NCBI RefSeq assembly: GCF_025699295.1
Contig: NZ_JAILWB010000007.1
Coordinates: 62,001-126,000 of the forward strand
Source: Hydrogenophaga sp.
GTDB lineage: Bacteria > Pseudomonadota > Gammaproteobacteria > Burkholderiales > Burkholderiaceae_C
Direction of reading: 5' to 3'
DNA length: 64,000 nt
Shown: positions 31,879 through 40,800 of the stretch, piece by piece
Layout of the letters: each line of letters opens with the position of its first letter
How positions within the stretch are numbered: the stretch's first letter is position 1
Program-made: the position numbers and the translations under genes
Notes under the pieces: generated by a model
The model's input: only the letters and a program-made list of their open reading frames with translations
The model's database searches: none
Told to the model about the DNA's origin: nothing

Positions 31879-32864
31879 CCGAGCGATTCCAACGACCCTC
31901 CCGCCGAGACGCCTTGCTGGCGCTGGGCGCGGCCGCCAGCGGCCTGGCGCTGCCCGCCTGGGCCCAGGCCTTTCCGGACAAGCCGGTGCGCATGGTCGTG
32001 CCTTTCGGGCCGGGCACCACCACCGACATCATCTCGCGCGTGGTGGGCGACGCCATGGCGCGCGAGCTCGGTCAGCCCATGGTGATGGAGAACCGCGCCG
32101 GCGCGGGCGGCACCGTCGGCAGCAGCCAGGTGGCGCGTGGCGCGGCCGATGGTTACCAGATCCTGATGGGCACAGTGGGCACCCACGCCATCAACGCGAC
32201 GCTGTTCCGCAGCCTGAGCTACGACCCGTTGAAGGACTTCGCACCGGTGGCGCTCGTGGGCTACACGCCGACCATGCTGGTCGTCTCGGCGCAGGGTCCG
32301 ATGAAGACACTGGCCGACCTCAAGGCGCGCGCCGCGCAAGGGCAGGGCGTGAGCTTTGCGTCCGCCGGCAACGGCACCTCGGGCCACCTCGCGGGCGAAC
32401 TGCTCAAGGCGCGCCTGGGCGGCCAGATGCTGCACGTGCCCTACAAGGAGGGCGGCATGGCGATGAACGACGTCATGGGCGGTCGCGCCGATTTCATGTT
32501 CTACCACCCGGCCGCGGTGCTGCCGCACATCCAGGCCGGGCGACTGCGCGCGCTGGGTGTCTCCAGCGCGCAGCGCAGCGCGGCCGCGCGCGACCTGCCG
32601 TCGATCGCCGAGCAGACGGGGAGCGACTTCGACCTCGTGGCCTGGTTCATGTTGTACGCCCCGGCGGCCACGCCCGAGCCCGCGCTGGCGCGGCTGCGCC
32701 AGGCAGCTGCGACCACGCTGGCCAGCGCCGAGGTGGCCGGCAAGCTGGCCACGCAGGGGGTGGAACAGCGTCCGCTCTCGCCCGCGGCCATGGCCGAGTT
32801 CGGCCGCGCCGAGGTGGCCAAGTGGGCCGCGCTGGTGCGCCAGTCGGGCGCGCAGGTGGATTGA
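31875..32864 (+). CDS. Bug/TctC-type tripartite tricarboxylate receptor, 2
   Basis: 329 residues. A Tat-like signal (SRRDALLALGAAASGLALPA) ends at AWAQAFPDKP. The mature part has the family landmarks VRMVVPFGPGTTTDIISRVV, ENRAGAGGTVGSSQVARGAA and LHVPYKEGGMAMNDVMGGRA. The periplasmic receptor has no TctA/TctB gene nearby. It sits between a CoA-transferase and a TRAP receptor in the second dioxygenase operon, implying uptake or sensing of a pathway carboxylate. Confidence 0.9.
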   Translation: MTERFQRPSRRDALLALGAAASGLALPAWAQAFPDKPVRMVVPFGPGTTTDIISRVVGDAMARELGQPMVMENRAGAGGTVGSSQVARGAADGYQILMGTVGTHAINATLFRSLSYDPLKDFAPVALVGYTPTMLVVSAQGPMKTLADLKARAAQGQGVSFASAGNGTSGHLAGELLKARLGGQMLHVPYKEGGMAMNDVMGGRADFMFYHPAAVLPHIQAGRLRALGVSSAQRSAAARDLPSIAEQTGSDFDLVAWFMLYAPAATPEPALARLRQAAATTLASAEVAGKLATQGVEQRPLSPAAMAEFGRAEVAKWAALVRQSGAQVD

Positions 32865-32925
32865 TCCGTTTTCCGTCGGCCTGGCGGTGGCCCACACCGC
32901 CCATGAAACACAACAGGAGACAAGC

Positions 32926-34023
32926 GTGAAAACTTCGATGAGCCGTTCCCGGTTCGTGCGCGCGGGGGCTGCGGCCGCCGTGGCGCTGGCACTGCCCGCT
33001 GGCGCCCTGGCGCAGCAGGTGATCAACCTCACGGTGGCGTCCAGCCACCCGACCACCATTCCCTGGGTGGGTTTCATTCCCCAGGTCTTCATGCCCGAGG
33101 TCGACAAGCGCCTGGCCGCGGGTGGCAAGTACAAGATCCAGTGGAAGGAAGCCTTCGGCGGCCAGCTCTACAAGGCCAACGCCACGCTCACCAGCGTGGA
33201 GCAGGGCATCACCGACATCGGCTGGGTGTTCAGCTACCTGGAGCCCGCGCGCATGCCGATCAGCCAGCTCAGCGTGCACACGCCCTTCGTCACCAGCGAC
33301 ACGCGCATCGTGCTCGGCGCCATGAACGAGCTGATCGAGAAGAACCCGGTGTTCCGCGCCGAGTGGGACAAGTACAACCTGGTGTTCCTGGGCGCGACCG
33401 GTTCGGACACCTACGACATCTTCACCAAGTTCCCGGTGAAGTCGGTGGACGACCTCAAGGGCCGCAAGATCTCTGCGCCCGGCATCCTGGGCCAGTGGCT
33501 GCGCGGCGTGGGTGCCACACCGGTGGACGGCGCGCTCACCACCTTCTACACCGACATCCAGACCGGCGTGTCCGAAGGCGTGGTCTCGCTGGCCACCGGC
33601 GTGCTGCCGACCAAGATCTACGAGGTGGCGCCCTACATCACCAAGGTCAACATGGGCGTGGTGTTCTCGGGCGGCCTGGCGATCAACAAGGACACCTGGG
33701 CCAGGCTGCCCCCCGAGGTGCAGACCGCGATGCGCGAAGCCGGTGCCGAGTACTCGCGCCGCCACGGCGAGGACCTGGTGACGCGCCACCAGGCCGCGAT
33801 CGACCGCATGGTGGAAGTGGGGAAGACGCAGAACCCGCCGGTGACCGTGACCCCGCTGTCCGAGGCCGACCGCCGCAAGTGGATCGACCAGCTGCCGCCG
33901 CTGTCGCAGGAATGGGTGAAGAACAACGAAGGCCGCGGCGTGCAGGCCAAGGCCCTGCTGTCGCAGTACATCACCGCTGTGAAGGCGCGCGGCGCGAAGC
34001 CCGAGCGCGACTGGGAACGCTGA
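32926..34023 (+). CDS. TRAP transporter substrate-binding protein (DctP-like), 2
   Basis: 365 residues from GTG 32926 with CAGGAGA upstream. Signal peptide RAGAAAAVALALPAGALAQQ. The mature protein matches the receptor at 21446 closely (LTVASSHPTTIPWVGFIPQV, WKEAFGGQLYKANATLTSVE, YTDIQTGVSEGVVSLATGVL). No DctQ/DctM follow on this strand. The convergent pair at 34057-35919 begins 33 bases away on the other strand, so this receptor may use that pair or the first one. It probably binds a similar acid to receptor 1. Confidence 0.9.
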   Translation: MKTSMSRSRFVRAGAAAAVALALPAGALAQQVINLTVASSHPTTIPWVGFIPQVFMPEVDKRLAAGGKYKIQWKEAFGGQLYKANATLTSVEQGITDIGWVFSYLEPARMPISQLSVHTPFVTSDTRIVLGAMNELIEKNPVFRAEWDKYNLVFLGATGSDTYDIFTKFPVKSVDDLKGRKISAPGILGQWLRGVGATPVDGALTTFYTDIQTGVSEGVVSLATGVLPTKIYEVAPYITKVNMGVVFSGGLAINKDTWARLPPEVQTAMREAGAEYSRRHGEDLVTRHQAAIDRMVEVGKTQNPPVTVTPLSEADRRKWIDQLPPLSQEWVKNNEGRGVQAKALLSQYITAVKARGAKPERDWER

Positions 34024-34056
34024 GCAGAAGACCTTGATCTTGGCCTGCCGCGTCGC

Positions 34057-35358
34057 TCAACGCATCACCGTGGGCAGCCAGGTCGCGATCAAGGGGAACG
34101 CCACCAGCAGCCCCAGGCGCAGGAAGTCGGCCAGCAGGAAGGGCAGCACGCCGACGTACATGCGCCGCAGCGGGACGTTGCGGACCAGGCCGTGCATCAC
34201 CATCACGTTCAGGCCGATCGGCGGGCAGAACAGGCCGATCATGATGACGGTGACGTTGACGATGCCCCACCACAGCGGGTCGTAGCCCCAGGAGACGATC
34301 AGCGGCAGCACGAAGGGCAGGGTGATCAGCATGGTGGCGACCTCGTCGAAGAAGGCGCCGAGCACGACGTAGACCACCAGGATCATGGCGATCACGCCCC
34401 AGGGCGGCAGGCTGGTGGCGTTGACCGCGTTCATGAACAGATCGGCCACGCCGCTGACGGTGACGAAGTAGTTGAACGCCGAAGCGCCGATCACCATCAC
34501 GTAGATCATGCCGGTGACGCTGGCTGTGTCGCCGATGAGCTTGAAGGCCTCGGCCCGGTTCCAGCCACGGCGCAGCAGGTAGGCCGAGAAGGACAACACG
34601 GCACCCACCGAAGCCGCCTCCAGCGCGGTGAAGATGCCGGCGTAGATGCCGCCGATGACGATACCCGCGAGCGCGATGACGAACAGCGACTGGCGCACCG
34701 CCTGCAGCCGCTCGGGCCCGCTCAGGCGCGGGCCGGCAGGCATGGCGTCGCGGCGGATGAGGCCGTAGATGAGTACGGCCGCGCCGTAGAACGCCACGGC
34801 CATGAGCGCGGGCAGCAGCGCGGCGATGTAGAGGTCGATGACAAAGGTTTCGGCCAGCACCGAGTACACCACCAGGATGATGGACGGTGGCACCAGGATG
34901 CCCAGGGTGCCGCCCACGGCGATGGTGCCGGCCGCGAAATGAGGCGGGTAACCACGCGCGATCATCTCGGGGTAGGCCACCCGGTGCATGGTGCCTACGG
35001 TGGCCAGTGATGAACCGCACAGCGCGCCGAAACCTGCGCAGCCGCCCAGCGTGGCCAGCGCCAAGCCACCGCGCCGGTGGCCCACGAAGGCGTCGGACAG
35101 GCGATACAGGTCGGTGGACAGCCCCGCTGCGCTGGCGAAGTTTCCCATGAGGAGAAAGATGGGAATGAGCGCGAGGTCGGCGCTGGCGAAGGAGGACGAC
35201 ACCTCGCCACCGAACATGGACAGTGCGGGTTGCAGACCCACAAGGGCGGCGAAGCCGGCACCGCCCGAGATCATCATGGCGATGCCGATGGGCACCTGCA
35301 TGAGGATGAGTGTGAACAGACCCGCGAAGCCGAGCAGGATGATGGTGGTGGAGGACAT
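34057..35358 (-). CDS. TRAP transporter large permease (DctM-like), 2
   Basis: 433 residues with about twelve membrane segments. DctM features: LATLGGCAGFGALCGSSLAT, LGILVPPSIILVVYSVLAET, GGIYAGIFTALEAASVGAVL and GLFCPPIGLNVMVMHGLVRN. It differs from the permease at 23108, so it is a separate lineage rather than a recent copy. It follows its DctQ partner by 15 bases. The candidate receptor on the same strand is at 37962; the convergent one at 32926 is an alternative. Confidence 0.92.
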   Translation of the reverse strand: MSSTTIILLGFAGLFTLILMQVPIGIAMMISGGAGFAALVGLQPALSMFGGEVSSSFASADLALIPIFLLMGNFASAAGLSTDLYRLSDAFVGHRRGGLALATLGGCAGFGALCGSSLATVGTMHRVAYPEMIARGYPPHFAAGTIAVGGTLGILVPPSIILVVYSVLAETFVIDLYIAALLPALMAVAFYGAAVLIYGLIRRDAMPAGPRLSGPERLQAVRQSLFVIALAGIVIGGIYAGIFTALEAASVGAVLSFSAYLLRRGWNRAEAFKLIGDTASVTGMIYVMVIGASAFNYFVTVSGVADLFMNAVNATSLPPWGVIAMILVVYVVLGAFFDEVATMLITLPFVLPLIVSWGYDPLWWGIVNVTVIMIGLFCPPIGLNVMVMHGLVRNVPLRRMYVGVLPFLLADFLRLGLLVAFPLIATWLPTVMR

Positions 35359-35373
35359 GGGCGCGGTCTCTGC

Positions 35374-35919
35374 TCAGAGCATGTTGGGCGTGTCGGTGGG
35401 CGATGCGGGCGCTGCTTGCGCCGGCGCGATCCATCCGAGCGCGACGCGCCCGAAGCGCAGCAGGTTGAGCGCTTCGAGCAAGGCGTTGAAACTCATGGTC
35501 AATGCCACAAAGGTCCAGAAGGGCGCCACGCGCACGTTCCGCAGTTGCGACAAGGTCTGGCCTGTGGCTTCCATCTCCGCCGCATGAACCCAGAGCTGCC
35601 AGGCCAGCACCACCCATACCGCCAGCTTCAGCAGGGAGGCGATTCCTTCGACCATCGCATAGGGACGTGGCGCCAGGCGCTCCTCGAAGGGCTTGATGGT
35701 GATGTGCCGCAGCTGCGCCGTGGCTGCGGGTACGCAGCACGCGGCGGCCAGGATGTAGATCAGCCCCGAGATGTCACTGAGGCGGTCGATGGGTGTGGCA
35801 AACAGCGCGCGGCCGAGCACGTCGAGCACGGTCGCGATGGCGTTGAGAAACAGCAGGCACAGGCCGCCCGCCGCCAGCAGGTAGGCGGCGCGGCGCAGCG
35901 CAGCGTCGATGGCGTTCAT
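35374..35919 (-). CDS. TRAP transporter small permease (DctQ-like), 2
   Basis: 181 residues with four hydrophobic segments: AAYLLAAGGLCLLFLNAIAT, ISGLIYILAAACCVPAATAQ, ASLLKLAVWVVLAWQLWVHA and the last near FWTFVALTMSFNALLEAL. It has the DctQ sequence LDVLGRALFATPIDRLSDIS near residue 40. It is upstream of the large permease and downstream of the reductase gene, with 28 bases between, so transport and oxygenase genes may share a transcript. Confidence 0.85.
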   Translation of the reverse strand: MNAIDAALRRAAYLLAAGGLCLLFLNAIATVLDVLGRALFATPIDRLSDISGLIYILAAACCVPAATAQLRHITIKPFEERLAPRPYAMVEGIASLLKLAVWVVLAWQLWVHAAEMEATGQTLSQLRNVRVAPFWTFVALTMSFNALLEALNLLRFGRVALGWIAPAQAAPASPTDTPNML

Positions 35920-35947
35920 GGGTCTCCTCGTGGGGTGGTTCTTGTGT

Positions 35948-36910
35948 TCAGAGATCGAGCACGAGCTCTGGCGAACGCGCGCGTGAGCAGCAGATCATCA
36001 TGGTGTCGCCGCGCTCGCGCTCTGCTTCGGAGAGCACCAGATCGCGGTGGTCTGGTAAGCCATCGAGCACGCGTGTCTCGCAAGCGCCGCACACACCCTG
36101 CAGACAGGAGCATGGCACGTCGATGCCGGCACTCTGCAGGGCATCCAGGATGGTCTGCTCCGGCGCCACCGCGATGCAGCGGCCGTCCCGCGCCAGGCGC
36201 ACCTGGAACACGGTGCCGCTGGTGTCAGGCGGTGGCAGATCGGCGCCGAAGCGCTCCAGGTGCACGCGCGCGGGGTCCAGGTTGCGCGTGGCGTCTTCGT
36301 AGGCCGCGAGCATGGGCGATGGCCCGCAGCAATACAGGTGGGCATCGCCCGGCAGGCCCTGCACCAGCGCGGTCCAGCCGTTCCACACGCCGCCGTCGCG
36401 CGCGTCCACGTGCAGGTCGATGCGATCGGCGTGCTGCGCCAGCCAGTCGCCAAACGGCAGGTGATCGAGGTCGCGCACGCACCAGCGCAGCCGCCATGCT
36501 CGACCCAGCGCGCTCAGGCGCTCTGCCATGGCGATCATCGGTGTGATGCCGATGCCGCCGGCCACGAGCTGCGTGAACGGCGCGGTCTCCACCAGCGGGA
36601 AGTGGTTGCGCGGCGCGCTGGCCACGAGCACGTCGCCAGGCCGCAGTTCCCGGTGCACGTGCGCCGAGCCGCCGCGCGAGCGCACGTCCAGCGCAACGCC
36701 CACGCGGTAGCTGGCGGGTTCGGGGCCTGGGCAGCCGTCCAGCAGCGAATAGCTGCGCGTGAGGCCGGGCGCGAGTGTGAGGTCGATGTGCGCGCCAGGT
36801 TCGTAGGAGGGCAGCACTGCGCCGTCTTTGGCGCGCAGACGCAGACTGAGAATGCCCTCGGCCTGCCATTCGAGCGCGGTCACGCGCAGCACGAGTGAAG
36901 GCAGGGTCAT
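35948..36910 (-). CDS. Ferredoxin-type oxidoreductase of a Rieske oxygenase (PDR/VanB class)
   Basis: 320 residues from ATG 36910; the open frame before it extends into the LysR promoter. Domains in order: flavin domain (RSYSLLDGCPGPEPASYRVG), NAD-binding domain (LVAGGIGITPMIAMAERLSA, YCCGPSPML) and a C-terminal plant-type [2Fe-2S] domain (CSCLQGVCGACETRVLDG, with the last Cys in MMICCSRA). This is the phthalate-dioxygenase-reductase layout, passing electrons from NAD(P)H to a Rieske oxygenase. The matching oxygenase is probably at 39067, two genes away on the same strand. Confidence 0.9.
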   Translation of the reverse strand: MTLPSLVLRVTALEWQAEGILSLRLRAKDGAVLPSYEPGAHIDLTLAPGLTRSYSLLDGCPGPEPASYRVGVALDVRSRGGSAHVHRELRPGDVLVASAPRNHFPLVETAPFTQLVAGGIGITPMIAMAERLSALGRAWRLRWCVRDLDHLPFGDWLAQHADRIDLHVDARDGGVWNGWTALVQGLPGDAHLYCCGPSPMLAAYEDATRNLDPARVHLERFGADLPPPDTSGTVFQVRLARDGRCIAVAPEQTILDALQSAGIDVPCSCLQGVCGACETRVLDGLPDHRDLVLSEAERERGDTMMICCSRARSPELVLDL

Positions 36911-36984
36911 GCCCGATTCCCCTGAAAGCGCGTTATGGCCCAGAATCGCCGCTCCCCTACGAACGCCCACACGCCAGCGCTTTC

Positions 36985-37932
36985 ATGAGCAAGCCCTCCC
37001 GAACCGATCTTCGCGCCCTCGACATCGGCATGCTGCGCACCTTCGACGCGTTGATGCGCGAGCGCAGTGTGTCGCGGGCGGCGGCGCGCCTGTTCCTGAG
37101 CCAGCCCGCGGTGAGCGGCTCTCTTGCCAAACTGCGCCGCACCTTCGGTGACCCGCTGTTCAAGCGCACGCCGCATGGCGTGTCGCCCACGCCGCTGGCC
37201 CTTTCCATGGCCGATCAGGTGGCCGACCTGTTGATGCGCATGAGCCACCTGCTGGAGAACGGCCACCGCTTCGATCCTACGAGCTCCGATCGCATCTTCC
37301 GCATCGCTGGCAGCGACTACAGCAGCCGCCTGATCCTGGCGCCGCTGATGTCGCGGCTTCAGACCATGCAGGCGAGTGTGCGCATCGCCTGGGAGCCTCC
37401 GCAGTTTCACAACCTGTTCGAGCGCATCCGCCGCGGCGATGTCGACCTGGGCTGCGCGCCAGCGCCCAGCATGCGATCCGGCCTTAACTCGGCGGTTCTG
37501 TTCGAGGAGCACTTTGTCCTCGTCACGCGCAAGGGGCACCCGGGGTTCACGGGCACGGAAGACCCGGTGGAAGCGTTCTGCAAATGGCCGCATGTGTTCT
37601 TCGGTTTTCGGTATCCCAACATCGAGAGCGTGCTGGAGGACAGCGTGGCGCGCTACGGACGCCACTGTCTGGTGCGTCTGTCCATGCCTAGCTTCGACCA
37701 GGCGGCCGATGTGGTGTCGCGCAGCGACATGATTTCTGTGTTTCCCGCCCGGCTGGCACGCCTGTTCGGCGACCGGCTTCAGAGCTTGCCGCTGCCGGTG
37801 CACCTGGAGGGCTACCGTTCCTGCCTGTACTGGGACCGTGGTACCGAGGACGATCCGGGCCTGCGCTGGCTGCGCGAGGAAATCGTGCAGGTGGCGGCGC
37901 ACGCCGCCGCCACCGAACCAGTCCCCTCCTGA
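36985..37932 (+). CDS. LysR-family regulator, third
   Basis: 315 residues from ATG 36985 (MSKPSRTDLRALDIGMLRTF); the frame is open a little further upstream. HTH: SVSRAAARLFLSQPAVSGSL, then LRRTFGDPLFKRTPHGVSPT, the pattern of NodD/NahR/DntR-like regulators of aromatic degradation. The effector domain includes FRIAGSDYSSRLILAPLMSR. It is divergent from the reductase gene. GAAAGCGC and GCGCTTTC (36924-36931, 36977-36984) form a spaced inverted pair in the gap that could be half-sites. It likely controls the oxygenase-reductase-TRAP set. Confidence 0.9.
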   Translation: MSKPSRTDLRALDIGMLRTFDALMRERSVSRAAARLFLSQPAVSGSLAKLRRTFGDPLFKRTPHGVSPTPLALSMADQVADLLMRMSHLLENGHRFDPTSSDRIFRIAGSDYSSRLILAPLMSRLQTMQASVRIAWEPPQFHNLFERIRRGDVDLGCAPAPSMRSGLNSAVLFEEHFVLVTRKGHPGFTGTEDPVEAFCKWPHVFFGFRYPNIESVLEDSVARYGRHCLVRLSMPSFDQAADVVSRSDMISVFPARLARLFGDRLQSLPLPVHLEGYRSCLYWDRGTEDDPGLRWLREEIVQVAAHAAATEPVPS

Positions 37933-37961
37933 GCCGACGCCGGGCCCGTGCCCGGCTTGCC

Positions 37962-39020
37962 TCACTTCATGCCCAGTTCGCCGCGCACCTTCGTGCGCGT
38001 CGTTGTGAAGGCCTGCCACAGGCGCTCGTTGGCGGTATCGCGTTGGCGCCACTGCTCCACCACCGTGCCCATGGCCTTGTCCCAGCGTGCGCGTTCACCA
38101 GGTGGCAGCGTGACCACGCTGCGCTGCTTGTCGTCCATCGTGACCTTGTACTTGGCGTCGGTGTACTCGTCGAACATCTTGCCGGCCAGGCGCACGAAGG
38201 GCTCGCCGCTGAAGCGGTCGATGGCCTCGCGCGCCTTGGGCGGCAGGCTGTCGTACTTGGCGCGGTTGAGTGCGAACATGATGGTGGACGCGCCCATGGG
38301 GATGTTCACGTGGTTCGCGGCCGCATCGGCGATGCGAAAGGAGTGCAGCGCCAGCCAGTCCTTGGGGGTGCCGTCGACCACGCCGCGGCTGATGGCCTCG
38401 GCCGCTTCACGCACCGACACCGTGCCCACCGGTGTGGCGCCCAGGGCACGTACCAGCTCCTGCTGCTCCGCACCGCTGGCCTGCAGGCGCAGGCCACGCA
38501 GGTCTTCCACCTTTTTCACCGGGCCCTTCGTGTGCAGCACGTTGGGCGGGTTCACCAGCAGGCCGATGATGTAGAAGGACTTGTCGTCATAACCGCGCAT
38601 GAGACCTTGCTCGTGCAATTTCCAGAACGTGAGCGAGCCTTCGGCCGCGCTCTCGGTCACGGGCAGGCCGAAGAGGTTGTCGTCGGGAAAACGCCCCGGG
38701 GTGGTGGAAGGGATGACAAAGGCGATGTCGGCGATGCCATCGGTGACGAGCTTGAGTTGTGCACCCGGGTTGCGGCCTGCGGCGCCCAGTGTGCCGCCCG
38801 GCAGGATCTGGATCTTCACAAGCCCACCCGAGGCTTCCTCGACCGACCTGGCCCACCGACCCATCACACCGTCAGGGGCTGTGAACAGGCCACCCGGCGG
38901 CAGAAAGGTGGCGTAGCGCAGCGTGACCGGCTCCTGCGCATGGGCGGTGCTGGTGCCGATGAGGCCTGCGCAGGCGGTCGCTGCCGCGAAGGCGGCCCCC
39001 ATGAGATGGCGTCTTTGCAT
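37962..39020 (-). CDS. TRAP transporter substrate-binding protein (DctP-like), 3
   Basis: 352 residues from ATG 39020 with AGGAG upstream; the open frame further upstream enters the Rieske gene. Signal peptide MGAAFAAATACAGLIGTSTA-HAQ. The mature part (LRYATFLPPGGLFTAPDGVM, KIQILPGGTLGAAGRNPGAQ, EAISRGVVDGTPKDWLALHS) is a DctP-family receptor of a different branch from those at 21446 and 32926. It lies directly downstream of the Rieske oxygenase, so it probably binds that enzyme's substrate and works with the DctQM pair at 34057-35919. Confidence 0.9.
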   Translation of the reverse strand: MQRRHLMGAAFAAATACAGLIGTSTAHAQEPVTLRYATFLPPGGLFTAPDGVMGRWARSVEEASGGLVKIQILPGGTLGAAGRNPGAQLKLVTDGIADIAFVIPSTTPGRFPDDNLFGLPVTESAAEGSLTFWKLHEQGLMRGYDDKSFYIIGLLVNPPNVLHTKGPVKKVEDLRGLRLQASGAEQQELVRALGATPVGTVSVREAAEAISRGVVDGTPKDWLALHSFRIADAAANHVNIPMGASTIMFALNRAKYDSLPPKAREAIDRFSGEPFVRLAGKMFDEYTDAKYKVTMDDKQRSVVTLPPGERARWDKAMGTVVEQWRQRDTANERLWQAFTTTRTKVRGELGMK

Positions 39021-39066
39021 GTCTTGTCTCCTGTCGTGTGTTTGTGGTGGGGCGGGATAGCGGAAA

Positions 39067-40272
39067 TCAGTTGGTCGGCTCGACGTATTGCCCCGCCTCG
39101 AGCCGCACGTAGGCCGAGGCTTCGTCGAAGTGCACGCCGATCGGGTCTTCACCGCGCTCGACGGCATCGACCTGGCGCGCGAGCAGGCGGCGCAGCATGA
39201 CGATGCCGCGGTCGCTGGTGGCCAGGTGCTCCTCGCCGTGCAGGGTGATGGCGCCCTGGCCGACCTGTGCCTCCCAGTCGTTGGGGAAGTCGCGGCGCTG
39301 CTCGGGCGTCATCTGGTCCCAGCGCGGGCGCGTGGCGGCATCGGGCGCGCGCGGCAGAATTTCGCCCTTCTTCGTCACGCGCGCGGCGGTGTAGATGCGG
39401 TAGTGGGTGTCGTCGATGGGTAACGTCCAGCCGATGGACTCGACCTTGCCGTACTTGCCCACGTACGGGTTGGGCACCACGCGCAGCGTGGGCAGAACCA
39501 CTTCGGTGGTGCGCTTCATGATCTTTCCGCCGTCGAGCCCGCGCGTGCTGAAGACCTTGACGCCGCGATCGGTCACGTCGAACTGCACCTGGGGCATGAG
39601 GTTCATGGTGGGTGTGAACTGCGTGCCACTGAAGTTGCCATGCAGGATGGGCACGTGGAACGGGTCGACGACGTTCTCGTAATGTTGCAGCCAGTTGCAG
39701 GGTGCGACGGGGCCACCACCGCTGCCGATGCTGGTGTCGTCCACGTCGATGAACTCGCCGGGGTCGAGTTCCTCCAGCGCGTCGTAGCGCGGCAGCACGG
39801 GCTTTTTCCCCGGCGGGCCCATGTAGGCAAAGATCAGGCCGTAGCGCTCCAGCACCGGGTACCAGGGCTGGCGCGCGCGGTGGCGGTGCGCTGCGCCGCC
39901 GTCGGGCTCGCAGGGCTGGTCCAGGCAGTGGCCCTCGGCGTCGAACAGCCAGCCGTGGTAGCAGCAGCGGATGCCTTCTTCCTCCACGCGGCCGTAGTAC
40001 AGCGTGGTGCCGCGGTGGCAGCAGCGGTTGTGCAGCAGACCGGGGCGGCCCTTCTTGTCGCGGTAGAGCACCAGGTCCTCGCCGAGCAGGCGCACCTCGC
40101 GCGGGGTGTCGGTGGCGTGGGACGAGAGACCCACCGGATGCCAGTAGCGCCGCAGCAGTTCACCCATGGGGGTTCCGCGGCCCACCTCGGTGAGGCGCCC
40201 TTCATGCGACACGCGCTTGCGCTCGTAGCCGGTGCCGTCGTCCAGCGGGACGGGGTGGATGGGGATGTTCAT
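39067..40272 (-). CDS. Rieske non-haem iron oxygenase, alpha subunit
   Basis: 401 residues from ATG 40272 with AAGGAG upstream. N-terminal Rieske domain with C-x-H (Cys84, His86 in NRCCHRGTTLYYG) and C-x2-H (Cys103, His106 in GIRCCYHGWLF). The catalytic domain carries the mononuclear iron motif NWLQHYENVVDPFHVPILHG. The start region MGELLRRYWHPVGLSSHATD groups it with phthalate-4,5-dioxygenase/VanA/LigX-like enzymes that use a two-component electron supply. The reductase at 35948 fits. It hydroxylates or O-demethylates an aromatic acid; substrate unknown. Confidence 0.9.
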   Translation of the reverse strand: MNIPIHPVPLDDGTGYERKRVSHEGRLTEVGRGTPMGELLRRYWHPVGLSSHATDTPREVRLLGEDLVLYRDKKGRPGLLHNRCCHRGTTLYYGRVEEEGIRCCYHGWLFDAEGHCLDQPCEPDGGAAHRHRARQPWYPVLERYGLIFAYMGPPGKKPVLPRYDALEELDPGEFIDVDDTSIGSGGGPVAPCNWLQHYENVVDPFHVPILHGNFSGTQFTPTMNLMPQVQFDVTDRGVKVFSTRGLDGGKIMKRTTEVVLPTLRVVPNPYVGKYGKVESIGWTLPIDDTHYRIYTAARVTKKGEILPRAPDAATRPRWDQMTPEQRRDFPNDWEAQVGQGAITLHGEEHLATSDRGIVMLRRLLARQVDAVERGEDPIGVHFDEASAYVRLEAGQYVEPTN

Positions 40273-40447
40273 GTCGCAGGGTCTCCTTCGCATCGTTGTG
40301 GCGATGGAGTCTAGGAGGCGCCCCGACCGGAACCAAGTCGGAATTTCGGATAAGAGATATGGCCCGCGCCGATATCACCCCGTCACACCGAGCCATCCGC
40401 GCACGATCGGCGTCGGCGTGGTGGAGGTGGTGGCGGGCCCGGGCTGG

Positions 40448-40699
40448 TCAGCCGAAAGTGGTATCGCTCGGCGCGTGGGCGTCGCCCACGTACAGCTTGA
40501 GCAGCGGGCCTTCGCCGTCGTGTTCCCACACCCGGCCGAGGATGGGGAACTGCCGGCCGCCGACGCGCACGAGGTCTCCCTTGGCGGGGGGCACCGCGTG
40601 GTCGCGCCAGAAGTCCGGCACGGTGACGGGCGTGCGGCGGATCCAGGCCTGGTCGTCGGCGCTGAAGACCAGGACGGTGCGCAGGGGTTGCTGGGTCAT
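40448..40699 (-). CDS. Small uncharacterised protein
   Basis: 83 residues from ATG 40699 with AAGGAG just upstream, which picks this start. Sequence landmarks are TVLVFSADDQAWIRRTPVTV, PDFWRDHAVPPAKGDLVRVG and VWEHDGEGPLLKLYVGDAHA. No signal peptide or membrane segment; soluble and beta-rich. Not recognised. It stands alone between the Rieske gene and the His-tailed exporter. The good ribosome site and typical codon use support a real gene. Confidence 0.65.
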   Translation of the reverse strand: MTQQPLRTVLVFSADDQAWIRRTPVTVPDFWRDHAVPPAKGDLVRVGGRQFPILGRVWEHDGEGPLLKLYVGDAHAPSDTTFG

Positions 40700-40800
40700 G
40701 GGGACTCCTTGGATGGTCTCGCTGGCGGCGATGGTGGCAGCTTGTCGCGAGCGGCACTCGCTGGCGCCGAAGGTGCCATTCTGCATGGAGGGGCACGCGC

